NCBI GenBank assembly: GCA_023101885.1
Contig: JALPQD010000639.1
Span: forward strand, 905,465 to 969,464
Length of the DNA: 64,000 nucleotides
From: Typhlomys cinereus
Taxonomy: Eukaryota; Chordata; Mammalia; Rodentia; Platacanthomyidae
Direction of reading: 5' to 3'
Shown: piece by piece, positions 13,600-25,830 of the stretch
How the letters are laid out: every line of letters begins with the position of its first letter
Position numbering within the stretch: position 1 is the first letter of the stretch
Position numbers and translations under genes: made by a program
The notes under the pieces: generated by a model
The model's input: only the letters and a program-made list of their open reading frames with translations
The model's database searches: none
Told to the model about the DNA's origin: nothing

Positions 13600-13905
13600 G
13601 TTTGAAAAGAGAATAGAGGGCTAATGGGGACCTGAGCTTGAATTCCCAGGATTGGATAAAAAGATACATACATAGTGTAAGTGGCTGTGATTCCAGCACT
13701 TCCACATGGAGATGGGAGGTAGAAACATCAGAATCTCTAGAATCTGAAAGGCCAACTAGTCTTGAAATTTTGTAGCATAAAAATAGCAAAGAACCAGCAT
13801 GGTGAAGTGTAAGGAATGACACCCAAGGACATTATCTGAGTGCTACACATGCATTAATGCATATTGCCTCATGCGTACATATACACATGTACATATACAC
13901 TAAAT
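13600..13905 (+). repeat. B3-like SINE, degraded
   Basis: A degraded tRNA-type B-box region ('gagcttgaattcccagg') is followed by a body with 'gtgattccagcacttccaca', then 'ggaatgacacccaaggacat'. The tail of ATGC/ATAC steps ends near 13905. The 'aggaatgacacc(caagg)' block is typical of rodent B3-type SINEs. There is no clear TSD. Confidence 0.6.
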
Positions 13906-16153
13906 GAACAAAAAATGAGAAGTTACATAGAATACTTTTAGATATGAAGGAAACATATGTGAGATCAAAATCGCAATATATTTTTACTAAGATATAAGGG
14001 GTCAAGGAGCAAGCTTGCATAGATAGGTAGCTAGAAACTTCCAATCATGGGGCATAGTAAAATGAAAACATACTGGGAATGGAGCCAAGGTTTCAGGTTC
14101 ACGGAGATGTTCCCCTTTTTTTGGCTATACAGTCTTTGATTCATGACTCATATAATTATCCATTCAGCAAATATTCATTGCAAACAAGTTATGTCACAGC
14201 ATTGACCCTAATGACATATTTATAAGAAGACAAGTTTATTAATGAGATAAGAAAGATGATTTACTGAATCCCCTGCATAAATGAGGTTCTGAAAACTGTA
14301 GTTCTGTATCATGTAAATTACAGTCCTCTACAGCTTGGGCGTTGTCACCATCTTCACCCTGGCATGACATTTGCTGGCAGAGCATACATGACCCTGTGTA
14401 ACACTGGCAGATAATTGTCTCCTCCAAGCCCTGGCTGCATGACCCTAGTGTCTTCTGAATGGAGCTGCTCCTTGTGGACAAATCAGCGAGAGAAAGAGGT
14501 GTGAGTTCAGCATTCCAGTGCTAGAAGTTTGATCCTGATACTATCATATTCATAGGTTTTTCAACAATTATTTAATTTCCACATTGGTTTGTGTTTTCAC
14601 TTTGGCTTTAAATGGATTATCTATGATATTAAGATTCACTCAACTTACAATTACTTGGTTCATCAAATGCAAATATAAAGCCCCACTTTGGTTCAAATGA
14701 AAAGTTTGTTTGCTGGGCACTGAAAAATCACATAGCATGAAGCTAGATATGCTAAATACCAAATGATAAGTAAGGTATTTTCTTTTCCCTAGAGTAGCTG
14801 AAATTCCAGAGAGAACATAAAATGTTCAGAAGAGAAGTGCAGCCAATAGTCTAGGAGTATTTAAATCAAGACAGGGTGAAAGTAATTTCATGAAGTGGAA
14901 AATATTTGAATACTAGAGGAAAACTTCAGATGCCCTCAAACCAAACAAGTAATAACAGAATGTGCTTGGCTGAGTGGAATTTCAGTGTTAATGTTGGGAA
15001 GTCACTACTAGCTAAGACTAGCTGAGCTGCTAGGACAAAGTACTAGAAATTTTGTGTCTTCACTTGCTAAGACCCTTTGATGATCATAAGACATAGGTGT
15101 TGTCTCATGTTTCAAATGAAAATATATATATATCCATCTTAGTTCTTTTATATTCAAATGTAAAGTTAATATAGTAATTCTTTGCCTCTTTTTAAATTTT
15201 GACATGTGCCTAATTTTTTCCAATGACTACATATGATGCTGCATTGCTACTTTTTTATTTTAGGGATATATGTTGGGATATATCTCAAAATTGTTAAACA
15301 TTTATTGTATGCATAGAAACATGAAGTGATATAAAAATTAAATAAAAGCAAAAAATCCTAAATTATTGAATAATGACCATTCAAAAATAAAATTAATACT
15401 GTGGACCAACCAAATAAGATATTCTCACGGGCACACAATTGCAGAGAGGAGATATATGTGCTTTAAAAAGATATTTGTGACATCTAATTGCTTTTAACTT
15501 GGAAACCAATATAAATATATCCATGTTTCTGGAATATAAAACAATTAAAAACAATATTATACAAAACCAAATGAGCAGGGGAAAGATCAGTTAGATTATT
15601 GTGTAGAAAGAAATTATGACAAAGGCTTAGGTTTGTGCCACCTGGAGAAATGAGAATTTGCAGAACGTAATTTGTCACGGAATCTATCTTGCAATAAGAA
15701 AGAAGGTATCAGGGATAGTCCAGGGATATCTGACTTTGGTACTTATAAGGTAGTTTTTTGAGAGAGATTAGACACAAAGGGGATGCATGCATTTCTGTAG
15801 GAATGTGAATTCTGTTTGCCAGGCATCAAAGCTAGGATTTTGGAAGAGATGAGACAGCCCTATTTGGTCATTCTGTTGGAGAGAATAATCACACATTTCA
15901 CTAATCCACACTGGATACACTGATCACTGCTTCCTTGAAGACACTGTGAATTTCAAGTATTGTTCAAATCTGTTTATTAACATGAGACTCAACCACAAAA
16001 TCAATTTTGACCAGAATTAGTCACAATACAATTTTAAACATGATTTGTTTCAGGCAACACATCTGTCCAATGGAAGATAGTACATGATATGGAATAAACA
16101 TATTTGAGAAACCACTTCTAAAACCTTCCTTTTCAATTAACCTTACCACTCTT

Positions 16154-16154
<1 letters not shown>
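13906..16154. other. Mostly unique AT-rich sequence
   Basis: An L2-like minus-strand fragment may lie at 14136-14210 ('attcagcaaatattcattg', the complement of the L2 3' terminus). Nothing else was recognised. Confidence 0.35.
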
Positions 16155-16204
<50 letters not shown>

Positions 16205-16224
16205 CACAACACACACACACACAA
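16155..16224. repeat. (CA)n microsatellite, interrupted
   Basis: A CA run of about 47 bp, an interruption ('ggcacaa'), then a second short CA run. No tRNA-type SINE head is adjacent, so I treat it as a free-standing microsatellite. Confidence 0.95.
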
Positions 16225-16319
16225 GCAATTAAATTATGATTCCCAAAATTTAAAACTACTACTATAGATCATGTTATAGTCACTGTTGGTGTACATAAGG
16301 CTTTTGTTCAGTTAATATA

Positions 16320-17400
16320 CATTTTAATTATTTTATTTGTCTAGTTTTATAAGCATGTTGACTACTCAACTGTGCTTCCCTCCACTCTTCCTCTCTGCCA
16401 TCCTACTCCCTTACCTTCATCCATCCATCCCATTCCTATCCACCCCCTGACTATCTGTTTCTATGGACCCAGGTTTCCCTAAGGCTTGTCTACTCTTGAG
16501 GGGGTTCGGGCCACTTGTGGCGTCCTTTTGGGTCACTCCACTGATAAGAGCATTTCCTTTCACTGATCCAACTTTAATCTCCAAGGTTCCCACTGTATGT
16601 TCTTATCTCTCTTGAGTTCTTCTATAGTCTATTTGGACACGTTGGTATGTTAGTCATTATACACATCTGTTTTTTTGTTTTTATTCAATTATGTATGTAT
16701 GCATGTGTGCGCTTGTGTGTATGTAGGTGTGTGTGTATAGAACCGCTGACAAATTCAGGAACCACCATGGACCGCCTCCACCTCCTCCTTGTTTACTCTG
16801 CCCTGGGATTCACAAGCTCTGCCCTACCAGACCAGAAACGCAGGCAGCCCCTGCATCCACCTGGCGTCTACACGTGGGGTCTAGGATTTGAACTCAGGAC
16901 CTTCTGTCTGCAAGGCAGAGGCTTAACCCCTGAGCAACCTATCCAGCCCATACACATCTGTTAAGGACATGTCTCACCTCAATGAGTTTCTAGAAGCAGG
17001 AGTCTTATTTGAATATAATGTCATGTCCAACAGTGAACCACACCATCTTTAAGTTCTTACAATCTCACTGCTTCCTTTTCTTCGATGTTCCAAAGGTAGG
17101 GAGAGACTGAGTGAGCCTTGCTGAGTTGCTGGTACTCTGCATTATGGCTTTCATTGCTGTCCACTTCACTGTCCTTCTACTGCCCTAGGCTGCATCCTGT
17201 CAGGGTACGGAGACCTTCTACCTCTGTTGAAGATGAAGATATTTCGGTTGACTGTTAAGTGTTCTTCAAGTCTATGGGCACAATAGCTGTTATTTGCAGA
17301 GCAGTTTGGTGTACAGTCTTCCTACCTATAGTTCATTGGCTGGTTTTCCCTGTTGATTTATGTCCTTCCTGTCTTAGTGTCTTGTTCTACTTAATACTAA
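16320..17400 (-). repeat. L1 3' UTR fragment, split by a younger SINE
   Basis: On the plus strand the segment begins with a T-rich stretch (the L1 A-tail) and a pyrimidine-rich block ('ccctccactcttcctctctg', 'ccatccatcccattcc'). These are the complement of an L1 3' UTR polypurine tract. The sequence 'ctgtttctatggaccc' and the 'cttgtctactcttgaggggg' region match the L1 3' UTR ends at 22.9-23.2 kb (-) and 35.8-36.0 kb (+). The SINE at 16672-16949 interrupts it, and the right boundary near 17400 is approximate. Confidence 0.65.
16672..16949 (-). mobile_element. Young tRNA-derived SINE with perfect 13-bp TSD
   Basis: On the minus strand it begins 'gggctggataggttgctcag', an RNA polymerase III A-box-like head. 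A B-box-like 'gagttcaaatcc' follows, then a body of about 150 bp and a CA/T-rich tail ending in A-rich sequence (plus-strand 16672-16700). The direct repeat 'atacacatctgtt' occurs at 16659-16671 and 16950-16962. The plus-strand sequence after the second copy is 'aagg', giving a TGTT/AA cleavage site as expected for L1 endonuclease. The copy at 30150-30422 has nearly the same body. The family is of the B2 superfamily, but I do not recognise the body as a mouse or rat type. Confidence 0.9.
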
Positions 17401-18461
17401 TAAGATGCAGAGGAGCATAGAGTGAGGAAAATAGGGAAACAAAAGCTCTGAGTCTATCTACTTAGAACCCAGTGACAAAAATATACTAGAAGTAACAGGA
17501 ACATAACACTTTTTGAAAAACTGTTAGTTCAAAAGGAATCAAATATTATACATTTTTGTCATTGCTATTGGTTGCTTTCCAAAAAACTTTCAGTAAGATC
17601 TTCTTACTGAAGATACAATATATATGGATCACAGAATATAGGCAAAATACATTAACTAGAACTGGTCTGAGAACATCCTTCTTGTTGGATAGCTTATACA
17701 GTACCAAGCAATACTGTAGAAACTACTAGGAGAGAGAAAATATCACAGACATCATCAACTCATGAAATCTTGTAATAAAAATCATCATGGCAACAGGTGA
17801 CCACCAGTGTAATAGTGGCATGAGTATCAAGGAGACAACCAATAGCTTTCTGATCGAATTGATTGAACTATTCAGAATGGAACACATTTAGTATATTTTG
17901 AAGTATATTCTGTGAGTAAATACAACAGTGGATTTAGGTCATAAAATACAGACTGACATTAAATAATTTATAGTTTTATTTCTATGGACTTTTGGTTCTA
18001 TGGATTATGAAAGGGTTAATTCCTTGATGATATGGGTATAAAGATATATTGTATGAGCACGTGTGTGTGTGTGTGCATATGCTCAGGTGTGGCAGTGTGT
18101 GTTTTTGTATGTATATGAGAGTGTGTCATTTGTGCTTTCTTTTAAATAACCTAACCACAAACTAAAGTTAGAACACATATGGACATATAATGGCATTAGC
18201 AGGTAATGTCTTAGGGTAAATATTATCTATATATATTATAAATACACACGTACAGGTGTTCTAAAACACATATACCTTTACTCATTTCACTAGCATATTT
18301 ATTTGACAAGAAAGACAATGTACAATTTGGCACAGAGTAAAAAAATCTCTGAAGAAAAGCAAGCTTCTATCAACATTTGATACAGATGCATAAATAAGAG
18401 GACAGATGTCATTACAGGACTCCAATAGTTAAAATGCTGATGATTGACTAATGAAGTTCTT
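17401..18461. other. Unique AT-rich sequence
   Basis: An imperfect TG-rich stretch lies at 18060-18125. No exon, RNA gene or other repeat was recognised. Confidence 0.45.
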
Positions 18462-18662
18462 GTTGCTGATGATAGTTCAGTTGGTAGAGTCTAGCCACAC
18501 CATTCAGAGGGGTAAATATTTTCCCCCATCACTAGATAAACAATGTGTGTTGTGCACCCTGAAATCCAGTGTTTAGGAGTCAGTGAGAAAAAAAGTTCAT
18601 GATCAACATCAATTATATGTCAAGGCCATTCTGGGCTACATAAAAGCTGTCTCTAAAATGAA
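18462..18662 (+). repeat. B4-type SINE (ID head plus B1-like body)
   Basis: The tRNA-like head 'gatagttcagttggtagagt' is followed by a B1-like body with 'caaggccattctgggctaca' and a final 'ctgtctctaaaatgaat'. These are degraded forms of the usual ID and B1 3' motifs. It is old, with no clear TSD. Confidence 0.6.
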
Positions 18663-18789
18663 TATATAAGTATAAAGCCCAGTTTTTTGACAAATATGGT
18701 CTCTTATATTTTCCTTCCCTTGGTGAAGTACTGAAATTGATTTATTCAACCTAAATCCTCAAAACTTCTGAAACACCAAACTTCTATTT

Positions 18790-19113
18790 TAATTTGCATG
18801 CCTCTGTGTGTGTGTGTGAGTGTGTGTGTGAGTGTGTGTGTGTGTATGTGTGTGTGTGTTCATGTGTGTAAGACAGTGTATATTCATATATTCAAGTACA
18901 GGTACTCAGGTACCATGATGTGTGTGTGGAGGTCAGAAGACAAACTTCTACAACTGTGATGCTAGGTCTTTCATTGTTTCTGCTACATAGTGCTGAGACT
19001 ACAGATACTGTTACTACATCTTTCAACTTTTATGTGAGTTCCAGGAACTGAACTCAGGTTGACAGGCTTGCATACCAGGAGCTTTCAGTCTCTTAATCAT
19101 TTTGCTGGCCATG
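18790..19113 (-). repeat. B2/B3-type SINE with (TG)n tail
   Basis: On the plus strand, interrupted TG arrays (18804-18860) are followed by 'gtgtggaggtcagaagacaa', a spacer, 'gttccaggaactgaactcag' (complement of the B box) and 'aatcattttgctggccatga' (complement of the A-box head). This order is a reversed rodent tRNA-derived SINE. Confidence 0.7.
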
Positions 19114-20597
19114 AATCTCCAACCTTTCACACTCTGCATAGTATGTTTTTAATAGAGCGTCCTGAAATGAAAACAAATAAACTAGAAGCTGTTCTAGAAT
19201 GACTTTTAAAGCCACATCAAGGCTTATCCTTCAGAACTGAGTTGCCACTTGTGAAGTAATAGTGATGGGAAAATATTTATTTTTCCCAGGTATTTCCAGA
19301 GCTCATAACATTTGTCCTATAATCTTACATTCTTGCTCTCTCTGACTGATGCATTAGAGTTCTGAGACATTCTTACATGTTCACAGGGAGTCTTTGGTCC
19401 CTACTCTTTAAAGCACAATGTACACAGCTACAGCCAAATTAACATCCAGACAGGCCTTTCATAGTGGCATCATTGATAATACTTGGTGTGCCAGAGGCAA
19501 TTCTAGGAGCTTATGATTTTTGTAACTATTTTTCCCTGACCAGAGAGACACCATGATGAAGACAACATTGGAAGAAATGCTCTGTGGCCAAGTTTGAGGA
19601 TCTGGAAATGCATCCTGTCCTGTTCCCATGTCAAGCTTTGTGCTTGCTCAGAAGTTGACATTATTCTTATAACATGGGAGCACTGCGGAACCTTTCATTT
19701 TCATGAAAAATAAAAACATTTGAGAGATTCTCAATCTTGTGATGATAGTGTCCATTTTTTTTCTCTTTTAGAAAAAGTCATAGAGGTTGTTTGAACAACT
19801 CTTCCATGGTCTCCACATTAGTAGATAAGCATTCAATTTAAGCTTCACAGGTCCTGACAAGATTTCCAGTGATTTTTAAACTCATTCTTCCACTATTTCA
19901 TTAAACATGCAAATGTTAACCTGTTTGATCCCCTAACATTCCAGTCCCCAGTGAAACTGGTGAGAAACAACTGATTAAAAGTCTGTGATAAATACTCCTT
20001 TAGAAACAGCCCATTCATTCACTTAGAATGGACAGACTGGATAGGCACCAACACATACCAAAACTGTAAAAACAGTTTCTCAAAGAAGAAAGCAAAAATG
20101 GGTCTTCAGAGGAAGAGTTGAAATTAAATTCCAAGGGCTAGTGAAGGTAAGACACATGGGAGGATGGCAGCCCAAGCAGTTTCATGATCTCCAGCTGACA
20201 GAGGTCTGTATAGAATGGTTGTCTGGAAAAATCAGTGGCTGGAAAGGGAAATCACAGCTATCCATGAGCTGGAGATTGAAAGAGCTTCACAAAAGAGAAA
20301 GGAAAGTGTGGATTTTACATATCTCACAGGACATAGTAAAGAAAGCCAACCTAGAATTCTTTCCCCCTCTTATTTCTTCCTCTTCTCTCCCTCTGGCCTT
20401 GTGGGTGGGAAGAACATGGCAGCTATTCAGGGAACGAAAGTTTTCCTTTAAGAAGAAAAAGAATAAAATTTTATTATTTAGGTCTGAGCTTGTTAATGTT
20501 CTGAACTGATAATTTGACTTTTCACCTTAATGTGAATGTAAGTTACTTTTGTCTCAAATAGTGAGTGATCCCTACAATTCCAAATTTTCAAACTTTA
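19114..20597. other. Unique sequence, nothing firmly recognised
   Basis: The stretch near 19545-19690 ('agacaccatgatgaagacaa') faintly resembles a rodent DNA-transposon edge, but I cannot support a call. The 122-codon frame at 20141-20509 has no recognisable motif. Confidence 0.35.
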
Positions 20598-20783
20598 AAA
20601 AATATTTTTTAATTTTTTATGTGTATTTCTGTGTGCATGCACATGGTAGCACATGTGTAATAGTCACAGAGAAACTTCTAGAAGCTGACTCTCTTTTTCT
20701 GTCATGTGAGCTCTAGGAATTGAACGTAGGTCAGTGGGCTTAGAGACAGGAGTATTTACCCAATGAACCATCTCACTAGGCAC
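20598..20783 (-). repeat. B2/B3-type SINE, degraded
   Basis: On the plus strand there are a T-rich tail complement, 'gtgtgcatgcacatggtagc', 'gagctctaggaattgaac' (B-box complement) and 'caatgaaccatctcactagg' (head complement). This is the reversed layout of a tRNA-derived rodent SINE. Confidence 0.7.
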
Positions 20784-21269
20784 GAACTACCAAATTTTTA
20801 TCCTATGAGTGTAATAAATGAATGGCACTGAAATTAATCTTAAGGTGAGACAGACATATTCCTGAGTCATGTTGATATCTCAAAAGTCATGATAGCTCAA
20901 CATGCTAGTTTACAGCATGGACACATACTTTTTTTTTGGTCAATGACAGTGAAAGGAAATAACTCAAAGTTCTTCAATACTAAAAGATTTTTTTTTCTTT
21001 TCTGCCACATATATATATAAACTACTTTTATTTTGCAACATTTATTTTATAATAGCTTCTTAAGAATGCTTCAAAAACCCTGTCTTCTATGAAATACAAC
21101 TGAACAAATATGATTTTTATTATTTTAAGACAATGTTTTAACATTTATATATTCATCTCATAACAAGTGAGTTATTTAGTATTTAACATTTTGGGAGAAA
21201 TATTTCAAGGGTACGTGCAGAATACATTTTGGTGATTGTAATGGAGTAGCAGATACTAATGTGCTTTTA

Positions 21270-21495
21270 TTAATGAGGACATGTAACCCCATGTACTCAG
21301 GAGGCTGATAAAGAAGAAAAATCACATGTTTAAAACCTGACTTGGCCAGAGAGTAAAGTCAACAACAGTTCAGGCATCTAAATGGTGCTGTTCCAAAAAA
21401 AAAAAAATCAGTATAAATTCTCGGGATGTTGTTCAGTGGTAAAGAGTTTACCTAGCATAAATGAGACCCTAGGTTTAGTCCTCTTTTATGAACGA
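21270..21495 (+). repeat. B1-like monomer followed by an ID-like module
   Basis: A B1-like stretch ('ccccatgtactcaggaggct', then 'cctgacttggccagagagt') runs into an A-run at about 21395-21408. Next comes an ID-like tRNA module ('gttgttcagtggtaaagagt', 'cctagcataaatgag', 'ctaggtttagtcc'). The order is B1 then ID, the opposite of B4, so it may be a B1-dID type composite or two independent insertions. Confidence 0.55.
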
Positions 21496-22884
21496 AAAAA
21501 AAAATGAAATATTTCAAGTCAAAACAATTAAGAGGAAAACCATTAAACTGAATGAAATCTGAACTAATAATTAAAAATTACAGCAAGTAAAAGCAGGCAG
21601 AGCTTCTGTTAAGCAGGAGAATATATACAATGAAAAAATTTGGAGGATGTATACAGAGAAAGGAAAGCAAGGAAATAATGATATAAACAAGAATAAAGAA
21701 ATGAAAGGAGTGAAAAAAATCCCAGAAAAGTGAAAAAGGAGTAAGACTCAAGTTTGAAGCAATTATTAATAACTATTAATAAACTAGAATGAAATACTGT
21801 GCTTGTAGAAATGTGAACAACTAGAAGACTGTGCAGAGTCCTGGCAAATAAAAAGGGATTTAACAGCAAGTGATGGATAAGTAAGATAAATACATCTATC
21901 TTTCTTGAAGCTACAAGACAATGAGAACAGATAATTAAAATTCAGCCACCAGAGTTTCAATCTTTGGAAGTCTGTAAGTAAACTTGCTTGATTTTATTGT
22001 GGAAAATAGAAATCAGAAACAGTAAGAGAGCAAGTGTGCCTGGACTTCTCACATTAGCTGGACATGTAGACATTTGAGAAGTGAGAATCATATGACTACA
22101 GATGTGAATTATGGAGAAAAAGAAGTGTGTAGCACATATAATTAATAGTGCTCCTTTGTCCCCATCAATGTTATGGAGAAAGTGGATAGGTTACTTAAGA
22201 CTATGTCTTCTTTTTTTAAAAAATAAACAAAGTCACAATTGGAGCGAATATAAGATGTGTTTAAGGAAAAAAATAGATCAAGGAAGAACTAAAAAAAAAG
22301 AACTAAACATGACATTGAGTCATAAATGAATGCAACACTTACAAAGGCTTCTCTGTCTGTACACGTTGGAAAAGTGAAACAAATGTTTCTAAAGGCTGAG
22401 TCATATAGTACAGTTGGAGTTTATGTGGTCAGAAGAAAAGTTTGTCTTTTCAAATCATCAGTGCCTTCTCCAAAAGCTAGATGAACCAGAAAATGTGTGC
22501 GGAAGATGAATTCATTCCCACTCAAAAGAAAGCTGACTCAAAGAGCAGAGGAAATGTTAAGGTGAGAACTTTGCTCCTTTATTAGGACTCAGGGTCGAGA
22601 AGCATGCTGAAGGCAGTTCTGAAGGAGCTCTCTGAGAGGGTCAAACCAAAGGATTGATGGCAGGCAGAGAGGTTCAACTTGGAGTCTGAAAGTTGAGGAT
22701 TCTCAAAGATGAGAATTTAGAGTTTAATCAAAGAGCAAGACAAGGGTCCTCTCCTCTGAGGTCAGAGCGGAAAAGAAGGTTAAGGCAAAAATAAGGACAC
22801 ATTCTGTGAACCTCTTTTTGTGTTTGTTAAAAGAGGAGGAAGTTGTGGGTTTAGAGGTAAAGACACGTGATTACAAGAACATCC
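21496..22884. other. Unique AT-rich sequence
   Basis: No gene, RNA or repeat family was recognised. Frames here are short and without motifs. Confidence 0.45.
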
Positions 22885-23190
22885 AGTACTTTTCCCTGCT
22901 TCCCTCCATCCCCCTTCCTATTCATCCCCCTTCTCTTCCCTGCCTCAGTCCATTCCACTCCTTCCCACCCTCCTGTCTGTCTGCTTCAATGGACCCCAGA
23001 GTTTCTTCTGGTTTGTTTACTCTTTCTTAAATTTTTTCTACTTCTACAAGCATATTGAGTACTTATCCCTGCTTCCCTCCATCTTCTCTCCTTCCCATCC
23101 CTTCACCAATCCTGCCCTCCTCCTGTTTCTATGGATCCTAGGATTGTCTCTGGCTTTTCTGCTCTTGTGAGGGTTCAGGCCTCTGTGACT
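22885..23190 (-). repeat. Two tandem L1 3' UTR end fragments
   Basis: Two similar pyrimidine-rich pieces (about 22889-23030 and 23045-23190) each contain 'ccctgcttccctccatc', a spacer, and 'caatggacccc' or 'tatggatccta', then a '(g)tttctactc'-type block. Each is the complement of an L1 3' terminal region. They may be two independent heavily truncated insertions or a local duplication. Confidence 0.6.
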
Positions 23191-23194
23191 TAAA

Positions 23195-24275
23195 AAAAAG
23201 GAAAAGAAAAGAGCAGATAAAAGCCAATGGTACTGAGGATGAGGGTGTGGAGAAATTGGAACCCTCATCCACTGTTGGTAAGAATGCAAACTAGTGTAAC
23301 CACTCTGGAAGTCAGTGGAGAAATTCCCCCAAATCCTAGAAATATGACCTAGCAATATCACTCTCCATATATTTCCAAAGGACTCTGCATCACACCACAT
23401 GTAAACATACTGACTTTGGCCCTATTCACAATAGCAAGGGAATGGAATCAGTGTACATGCCCATCGACTGATGGAAGGATAATGAAATTTTGGTGAATCT
23501 ACAAAAGTGTGATTCAAGTTAAAAAGAAATGATGAAATGGAATCATGAAACTGTTATTAAATAAATGGAGCTGGAAAAATTGTAAAAAAAATCACGATTA
23601 AAAATTTGTGCAACTGATCAAAGTACAGAAAATAAGTGATCATAGGCTGCTTGGCCCTAAACAGGACATTTATACCACTCCACTCTTAACCCAAGGCTCT
23701 GGGAACATCAATAAAAGGTGGGACAATAAATTTGTAAGAACCTGAAGTTTATATTGAGGGTAGGGTTCAGTCAGACAGCATCTTCTGCCCATGACAGGGA
23801 TGCTGCACAAATGAACTCATTGCAGCTGTGTCTGCTTTTACAAGATGTACACCAAATTGGACCTATCAACATTTCACCATGAAAGGGACAAGATCTCAAG
23901 GGATCTCACATGTTCTTGAGAGATTATTGAAGATTATTGCTGAATACTGAAGAATGGAGATTGCTTTTCTCAATGGTGTGCTCACTGGTACATCATTCAT
24001 GGTTCAGGCACATGCCATCAAGGGCACACCAGATGAAACTCCATAGACCACACATGTGAACTGCATGAAAGCTGAAGAAAGACTGATTGGGATGAAGGTT
24101 TGTAGTGGGAAAAGGAAAGGAGATGTGATTGGAGAATAAAGAATGAAAGTAGCACATATTCATGAATGACATTCTAAAAGAATAAAAGTAAATAATGAAA
24201 AATCTGTGTATATGAAAGGAAATTGTAAATAATGAAAAATCTGTGTGTATGAAAGAAATTAAATAGTTAAAATGT
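23195..24275 (+). repeat. L1 3' fragment: ORF2 end and 3' UTR
   Basis: The segment starts in the ORF2 region that reads as the conserved L1 block ending in '…caatagcaagggaatggaat' (23430-23450). It continues through the ORF2 tail into a 3' UTR with 'gccctaaacaggacatttat' and 'aaggtttgtagtgggaaaag'. The frame is destroyed by stops and indels. Near the end (about 24188-24265) a 41-bp unit with 'taaataatgaaaaatctgtg' occurs twice in tandem. Confidence 0.7.
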
Positions 24276-24796
24276 TTCCATTCTAAGAAAAGTTGCTTTT
24301 AACTAGGAAATCATTGGATTCCTACCAGGAAAAATGTCAAAGATGAAGAACTTAGTAAATCAATTTGAGAATACACTCTGTTACATAAAAATAGGGTAAC
24401 CAGCATGCTACTGACAGGACTATCGCACCCTCCCTCTATACTGTGTGTCTTAACTCAGTAAAAAATATTGAGTTTAATGTGACATTGCTACCATAATAAG
24501 GAAAGATCCACGATGTTTTCAAATCATGCATACACAGGTTTAAGAATCCATAAGTGGCAAGTAACAGTGTTCTGATGATGATGGCTTTGATAGAAACGTA
24601 TGTCACAGTACATAATGCTGTGAGCACAGGCCTAAAACAGATGGTATTTGGAAGAGTACATTCTAGTATTCTCTCAAAAGAAAGCATGGCAAGGGTTAAG
24701 AAAACCATGCATGGAAACCATATGCCCGTTACCCTGGGAATGCATGTGGGTACATTGCTACAGGGTTGATAGTCAATGCTATGCAAAATAGAAATA

Positions 24797-25090
24797 GGGG
24801 CTGGATAGATGACTCAGTGGGCAGCAGTGTTTGCTATCCAAGCATTAGGTCCTTAGTTTGGATTCCAAAACCCTTGTAAAGTTGTGCATGATCGAGCATG
24901 CACCAGGGCACAACACCAGTGTTGTGTGGGGCAAAGGTAGGCAGATCACTGGAGCCTGCTGGCTCTCAGTTTAGCTCTGCAGTTAATGAGAGACCCTTTT
25001 CCAAAGGAATAAGGCAGTGTGAGAGAACAGTCATCCTTCCCTGGCTTCAGTACACATCACTTACAGATACACTTGTGCATAATATACACA
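24797..25090 (+). repeat. B3-like SINE
   Basis: The head 'ggggctggatagatgactca' carries an A-box-like sequence. The body holds 'gatcactggagcctgctggc' and 'gttaatgagagaccctttt', which are B3 landmarks. The tail opens into the CA/ATAC-rich repeat after 25075. Confidence 0.75.
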
Positions 25091-25320
25091 CACGTACATC
25101 ACACTCATACACACATCACACACACAAATACATCACACTCATACATACACACCTCACACTCATGCACACACCTCACACGTATATCACACTCACACATATA
25201 TATCACACTTGCACAGACACTTGCATCATATTCATAACATGTGTATCACACTCGTACACATGCACACATATATCATACTCATATACACATACACACACAA
25301 ACACACCATATACAAACAGA
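25075..25320. repeat. CA-rich degenerate minisatellite
   Basis: Irregular 8-14 bp units built from CACTCATACA, ACATCACAC and CACACAT steps run for about 245 bp. It is a plausible expansion and decay product of the adjoining SINE tail. The long frames through it are low-complexity. Confidence 0.85.
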
Positions 25321-25654
25321 TAAAGAAATGAGAGAATATAAATTGATGAAGAACTGAGGTGGATCCATTTCTTATATAATTATATGTGAAATATTCATCA
25401 TTTTGCCAAATGAAAGCATGGATAATTTGAAAGAAAATCAATGTCAAGATGGGAGAAGAAAGAAAAGGAGCAACTTCATAGCGCAGTCATCTATTACATA
25501 ACAGAATTTTCTAGAAACATTGAAAGGGAAGGAGATGAGAAAATTTAAAATGTATGTCGAGTACAGAGCAAAATATGGAGAAAAGTACAACATTCTATAG
25601 AGGAAAGCTGTTTCAGCACAGCACAGGGCGACAGGTGATCTGTATGCTCACGTT

Positions 25655-25830
25655 GTTCAAAGTTCACAACTGAATTGTAAATATGTCATCATCATCCTTT
25701 CGCAAATGAAAAAACCCAGAATTAGACAGGTTAAGTAACTTGTCCAAGGTCATACCTTAGGCAAACAGAACTGAAATTCAATTCACTCTCTGTCTGACTT
25801 CTAAGCTTTTATCTACACACCATTGCTTTT
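25655..25830 (+). repeat. MIR
   Basis: Clear MIR core order: 'aaatgaaaaaacccagaatt', 'aggttaagtaacttgtccaa', 'ggtcataccttaggcaaaca', then 'gaactgaaattcaattcact' and 'tctgacttctaagctttt'. It is an ancient mammal-wide SINE. Confidence 0.85.

Noticed and set aside
24436..24786. Hydrophobic 116-codon minus-strand frame suggestive of a membrane receptor fragment
   Set aside because: It lacks the conserved motifs of vomeronasal, olfactory or taste receptors, and it has no flanking homology. It is probably chance.
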